Assembly (NCBI GenBank): GCA_900758495.1
Contig: CAAERO010000012.1
Span: forward strand, 1-22,553
From: Bacilli bacterium
GTDB lineage: Bacteria > Bacillota_I > Bacilli_A > RF39 > UBA660
Length of the DNA: 22,553 nucleotides
Reading direction: 5' to 3'
Shown here: piece by piece, positions 19,763-22,553 of the stretch
Position numbering within the stretch: the first letter of the stretch is position 1
Layout: each line of letters starts with the position of its first letter
Translations under genes and position numbers: made by a program
Notes under the pieces: model-generated
Told to the model about the DNA's origin: nothing
What the model saw: only the letters and a program-made list of their open reading frames with translations
The model's database searches: none

Positions 19763-20677
19763 ATGAAAATATGTGTTTTAGGAAGTGGTGCTTTTGGTCT
19801 TGCCATTGCATCATTATTATCTAAAAATAAAAATAATAATATAATAGTATGTACTTCATTTAAAGAAGAATACGAGGAACTTACTAGATATCATACTCAT
19901 AAACGAATATTTAATGATTACACTTTTGAAAATTTAAACTTCTCTATGGAAATGAAAAAAGTTATTAATGATTCAAAAGTAATTATTTTAGCAGTACCGT
20001 CTAATGCGATTAGGGATGTTATTAGTAAGATGAAGGAAACTTTGCAGAATAAAATACTTATCTTTGTATCAAAAGGCTTAGAAGAAAATACATTGAAACG
20101 TTCTAGTGAAATAGCAAAAGATTTAGAAATTAATAACCCATATGCAATTTTAGCAGGACCAACCTTTGCTAAAGATATGTTAAATGATATACCTTTAGGT
20201 TTTACACTAGCTACTGAAAGTGAAGAGGTAGTAGAAGTAGTAACAATGATGTTCAATAATACTAAAGTTGATTTAGAAGTAAGTAATGATATAGTAGGGG
20301 TGGAATATGCTGGTTGTATTAAAAATGTCTTAGCAATTATTACTGGCTATTTTTATACAAAAGAAAAGTCAAGTTCTGCAAGAGCTATGTTTTTTACGAA
20401 AATAGCCAAAGAAGAAGCAAATTTATTAACAACATTAGGTGGAAATAGAGAAACTTTATATACTTATGCGGGTCTTGGCGATTTATTATTAACAGCAACA
20501 AGTAATGAAAGTAGAAACTTTTCTTATGGAGAAGCTCTTGCTAATAACCTAGTTAATGATAATCTAACTACAGTGGAAGGTAAAAAAACTTATAAATCTC
20601 TTTTAACTTTAATTCCTAAGGAAAAATTAACCAACTCTTTATTAATATCTTATGCTCATCTTTTTGAAAAAAATTAA
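19763..20677 (+). CDS. gpsA: Glycerol-3-phosphate dehydrogenase, GpsA-like
   Basis: It reduces dihydroxyacetone phosphate to sn-glycerol 3-phosphate for membrane lipid synthesis. The 304-residue product has the Rossmann motif GSGAFG at 7-12, AVPSNAIRDVI near 75, the VSKGLE motif, LAGPTFAKDM, VEYAGCIKNVLAI with the catalytic lysine, and GLGDLLLTATSNESRNFSYG. It is about 30 residues shorter than usual, mainly at the C-terminus. In the segment that usually reads G-D-N-A-(R/K)-A...TRG, this protein has KSSSARAMFFTKI, so the normally conserved Asn, Arg and Gly are changed. It is probably still GpsA, but a divergent one. GGAGG precedes the ATG. Confidence 0.85.
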   Translation: MKICVLGSGAFGLAIASLLSKNKNNNIIVCTSFKEEYEELTRYHTHKRIFNDYTFENLNFSMEMKKVINDSKVIILAVPSNAIRDVISKMKETLQNKILIFVSKGLEENTLKRSSEIAKDLEINNPYAILAGPTFAKDMLNDIPLGFTLATESEEVVEVVTMMFNNTKVDLEVSNDIVGVEYAGCIKNVLAIITGYFYTKEKSSSARAMFFTKIAKEEANLLTTLGGNRETLYTYAGLGDLLLTATSNESRNFSYGEALANNLVNDNLTTVEGKKTYKSLLTLIPKEKLTNSLLISYAHLFEKN

Positions 20678-20755
20678 GCTAGTATTTCTTTAACAGTAAG
20701 TAGTTTATTTTATAATATTTTTTTCTATTAATAATACAAAAATATTTCAGCTTAT

Positions 20756-20783
20756 TTGCAAGATAATTAAAATATGTTAGAAT
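20756..20783 (+). promoter_or_regulatory. Promoter of the HdeD-like gene
   Basis: TTGCAA (20756-20761), 16 bases, TAGAAT (20778-20783) with an extended -10 TGT. The AGGAGG and ATG at 20802 follow closely. Confidence 0.5.
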
Positions 20784-20801
20784 GATATATAGGAGGGAAA
20801 T

Positions 20802-21449
20802 ATGAAAATAGAAGTTAAAAAAACTATTTGGCCTTCATTAATTAGTTCCGTTGTAATTTTAATTTTAGGTCTGTTGTTATTTTTTAAATCATCAGTAACT
20901 CTAATGGGAATTTCTTATATTTTAGGTGGAATAATTATTGCGATAGGTGTTTTAGCTATAGTAAAATTTATTTCTAATGACCATAGTGATATTTCTAATC
21001 AACTAAATATTATTTATGGAATAATTTGTATAATTAGTGGAGTATCCTTTATTGAAAAACCAGAGATAATTGGAAGTATTATTCCAGTCATTATGGGAAT
21101 AGGAATAATAATAAGTAGCTCATTAAAACTTAAACAATCATTTGACTTTAAAAATATGAATAGTAGTTATTTCTTTTGGTCATTTTTAACAGCTTTATTG
21201 AGTTTGATTTGTGGATTAATTTTACTGTTTAATCCATTCAAAGGAGCTGTACTTATTACTAGAATTATTGGTATTTTTCTAGTTATTTATGCTATTTCAG
21301 ATATATGTAATGCTATTATTTTTCAAAAAGGAAGTAGTCTTTCTATAAAAGTTAAAACAGATGATACTAGAAAAAAAACTAAAAAAGACAAAAAAACTAA
21401 AGATGCGAAGATAATTAAAGAAGTTAAAAAAGAGGAGGATAGTAAGTAA
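20802..21449 (+). CDS. HdeD/DUF308-family membrane protein
   Basis: A 215-residue protein with six hydrophobic helices in three hairpins (about 12-28, 34-56, 68-83, 88-107, 123-143 and 151-175), the DUF308/HdeD arrangement. A lysine-rich cytoplasmic tail follows (184-215, with about half the residues Lys/Arg). HdeD in E. coli is linked to acid resistance; the role here is unknown. AGGAGGG precedes the ATG. Its stop overlaps the start of a 52-codon membrane microprotein by one base. Confidence 0.78.
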   Translation: MKIEVKKTIWPSLISSVVILILGLLLFFKSSVTLMGISYILGGIIIAIGVLAIVKFISNDHSDISNQLNIIYGIICIISGVSFIEKPEIIGSIIPVIMGIGIIISSSLKLKQSFDFKNMNSSYFFWSFLTALLSLICGLILLFNPFKGAVLITRIIGIFLVIYAISDICNAIIFQKGSSLSIKVKTDDTRKKTKKDKKTKDAKIIKEVKKEEDSK

Positions 21450-21607
21450 TGATTTTGTTTACTTTACCAGAATTTTTTACAAAGTTTGCTACAAGAATTA
21501 ATAATTTTATTAATAGATACAGTAGTAATCCGATTTTTTGGGTTATTTTACTAATTGCTTTACTTGCTATTACATATAGTGCTATTACTTCGTTAAGTAA
21601 TAAATAA
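21449..21607 (+). CDS. 52-residue single-pass membrane microprotein
   Basis: A small gene starting at ATG 21449, overlapping the HdeD-like stop by one base (TAATG), with AGGAGG at 21433-21438 inside the upstream gene. It encodes an amphipathic-looking N-terminal half (MILFTLPEFFTKFATRINNF) and one hydrophobic helix around residues 29-46 (IFWVILLIALLAITYS), ending in a short polar tail. A strong terminator follows four bases after the stop. The coupling and terminator support a real gene. Its function is unknown; it may be a partner of the HdeD-like protein. Confidence 0.7.
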   Translation: MILFTLPEFFTKFATRINNFINRYSSNPIFWVILLIALLAITYSAITSLSNK

Positions 21608-21610
21608 ATG

Positions 21611-21640
21611 GTTTGTTCTTTAAATGGACAAACTTTTTTT
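21611..21640 (+). terminator. Terminator after the microprotein gene
   Basis: Eight-base arms GTTTGTTC/GGACAAAC (one G-U pair; 21611-21618 and 21626-21633) with a seven-base loop and seven T residues. Confidence 0.85.
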
Positions 21641-21701
21641 AGTTCTTGCTAAATCTTGGATAAAATGCTATATTTTGCTTTAGAAAAGAAAGGAGTAAGA
21701 C

Positions 21702-22238
21702 GTGCAGAAATTAAAAATAGGAAAAAGTTATATGATTCATAGTTATAAACATAATGGTGTTATATATAAAGCTTGGGATCATGCTATCTTTTTAGATTAT
21801 ATAAAGAAGTATGAAGTTTATGTTTTTGTTAATGATTGCGCTAAAGTTATGGAACTGGATGGTAGAAGTTGGCGTACTAGGGAACCAGCTATTTTATTTT
21901 TTTATAAAAAGCATTGGTACAATGTAATTGCTCAGTGTAAGGAAGGTGGTATTACCTATTATTGCAATTTAGCTAGTCCAGTATTTATTGAAGAGGGTGC
22001 TATTAAATATATTGATTATGATTTAGATGTCAAGGTCTTTAAAGATGGTGGTTTTAAAATATTAGATAGAAAAGAATATAATTATCATATGAATAAAATG
22101 CAATATCCACCTTTACTAGATAAAGTAGTTCATGAAGAATTGGATGATTTAATAAAAAAAGTAAGAGTTAAGGAAGAATGTTTCTCTAAAGAATTAGTTA
22201 ATAAATATTATGAAATGTATTTAAAAATGAAAAAATAA
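21702..22238 (+). CDS. Ntdp-type nucleoside tri-/diphosphatase (DUF402)
   Basis: A 178-residue protein of the YgaC/Sa1684 group. Characterised members hydrolyse nucleoside di- and triphosphates with divalent metal. Family blocks are HSYKHNGVIYKAW (13-25), LDGRSWRTREPAILFFY, WYNVIAQ, YYCNLASPVFIEEGAIKYIDYDLDVKV and MQYPP. The aspartates in IDYDLD are the expected metal ligands. The start is GTG at 21702 with AAAGGAG upstream; the protein is collinear with B. subtilis YgaC as I recall it. It is the last protein gene before the rRNA promoter region and is transcribed on its own. Confidence 0.88.
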   Translation: MQKLKIGKSYMIHSYKHNGVIYKAWDHAIFLDYIKKYEVYVFVNDCAKVMELDGRSWRTREPAILFFYKKHWYNVIAQCKEGGITYYCNLASPVFIEEGAIKYIDYDLDVKVFKDGGFKILDRKEYNYHMNKMQYPPLLDKVVHEELDDLIKKVRVKEECFSKELVNKYYEMYLKMKK

Positions 22239-22300
22239 AATTATTAGTGAAGAAGTAAAAAAGCACAAATGATCTCTTAAATTGTTCTTATTAATTCAAT

Positions 22301-22345
22301 AAAATAACACTTTTTTAAAAAAAACAATAAATTTTAGAAATAGTG
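22301..22345 (+). promoter_or_regulatory. A/T-tract UP-element-like region before the rRNA promoters
   Basis: Alternating T and A runs directly upstream of the first -35 box, as expected for binding of the RNA polymerase alpha subunit at strong rRNA promoters. Between the gene end at 22238 and this point I see no gene and no clear terminator. Confidence 0.4.
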
Positions 22346-22374
22346 TTGACTTTATTAAAAAGCTTTGTTAAAGT
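22346..22374 (+). promoter_or_regulatory. rRNA operon promoter P1
   Basis: TTGACT (22346-22351), exactly 17 bases, TAAAGT (22369-22374). Confidence 0.7.
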
Positions 22375-22381
22375 AGTAAAC

Positions 22382-22400
22382 GTCACTTACGAAATGTGAC
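22382..22400 (+). repeat. Small inverted repeat between P1 and P2
   Basis: GTCAC (22382-22386) and GTGAC (22396-22400) flank nine bases, just after the P1 -10 box. Possible regulatory element or weak hairpin at the 5' end of P1 transcripts. Confidence 0.3.
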
Positions 22401-22441
22401 AAATATGTCAACAAAAAAAATAACAAAAAGTTAAAAAAATG

Positions 22442-22470
22442 TTGACAATATCAAAAAGATTTGATATATT
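22442..22470 (+). promoter_or_regulatory. rRNA operon promoter P2
   Basis: A consensus TTGACA (22442-22447), exactly 17 bases, TATATT (22465-22470). The predicted start is near 22477. Confidence 0.85.
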
Positions 22471-22498
22471 AGAAACGCAACTGAAAAAGAAGCAACAA

Positions 22499-22553
22499 TG
22501 TTCTTTGAAAACTAAGCAAAACGTCAATTGAATTTGATAGCCAGATTAAACAA
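22499..22553 (+). ncRNA. rRNA leader with boxA-like antitermination element
   Basis: TGTTCTTTGAAAACT at 22499-22513 closely matches the boxA-type leader sequence of low-GC Gram-positive rRNA operons. Together with tandem strong promoters it marks the start of an rrn operon; the mature 16S sequence is not reached before the window ends. Confidence 0.75.

Noticed and set aside
1..22553. CRISPR array or tRNA genes
   Set aside because: No regularly spaced repeats with unique spacers were seen, and no cloverleaf-like sequence with GGTTCGAATCC-type T arms was noticed in the intergenic regions.

Overview
The window is very AT-rich, has strong GGAGG-type ribosome binding sites and uses the standard genetic code: TGA ends the conserved gene der. 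It carries three sporulation genes: an alpha/beta-type SASP, spoIVA and a spoVIF-like gene. Together these suggest an endospore-forming low-GC Bacillota. An uncultured Bacilli/Erysipelotrichia-like lineage is my best guess, but the lineage is inference.

Layout. Positions 1-88 look like the outward end of an IS3-type insertion sequence running off the window. From 169 to 9634 everything is on the + strand: a cysteine desulfurase/thiI pair (tRNA 4-thiouridine), a SASP gene with its own sporulation-type promoter, a HipA-like kinase overlapping a small unknown gene, two acetate kinase paralogs with a JAMM/MPN-type protein between them, a DHH phosphoesterase (NrnA type), ysxC/engB and an unknown gene. 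Convergent to these on the - strand is spoIVA.

From about 11261 to 14275 lies an accessory block with signs of decay: an orphan 3' gene remnant, a GNAT acetyltransferase, a broken Fur-family regulator with a Fur-box-like 7-1-7 palindrome in its promoter, and a YibE/YibF pair whose second member is frameshifted near its 5' end. A 19-bp perfect (about 35-bp imperfect) direct repeat, 2.8 kb apart, brackets this block. A Mbeg1-like (DUF2974) hydrolase follows on the + strand.

From 15330 to 18291 the - strand carries a kinase-like gene interrupted by one in-frame TGA, spoVIF, a small SHOCT-like protein gene, der and a small Xre-type regulator. The + strand then has an envelope/membrane group (LiaF-like, DUF975), gpsA, an HdeD/DUF308 membrane protein with an overlapping 52-codon membrane microprotein, and an Ntdp-type (DUF402) phosphatase. 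The window ends in tandem sigma-A promoters and a boxA-like leader typical of an rRNA operon; the 16S gene itself would begin just beyond the end.

How the genes work together. The clearest teams are desulfurase plus ThiI (sulfur transfer to tRNA) and the sporulation set (DNA protection, coat basement layer, late coat assembly). Der, spoIVA and gpsA lie close together as they do in Bacillus subtilis, but rearranged. The less-explained parts are the kinase/AckA/JAMM stretch and the repeat-bounded YibE/F-Fur-GNAT island.
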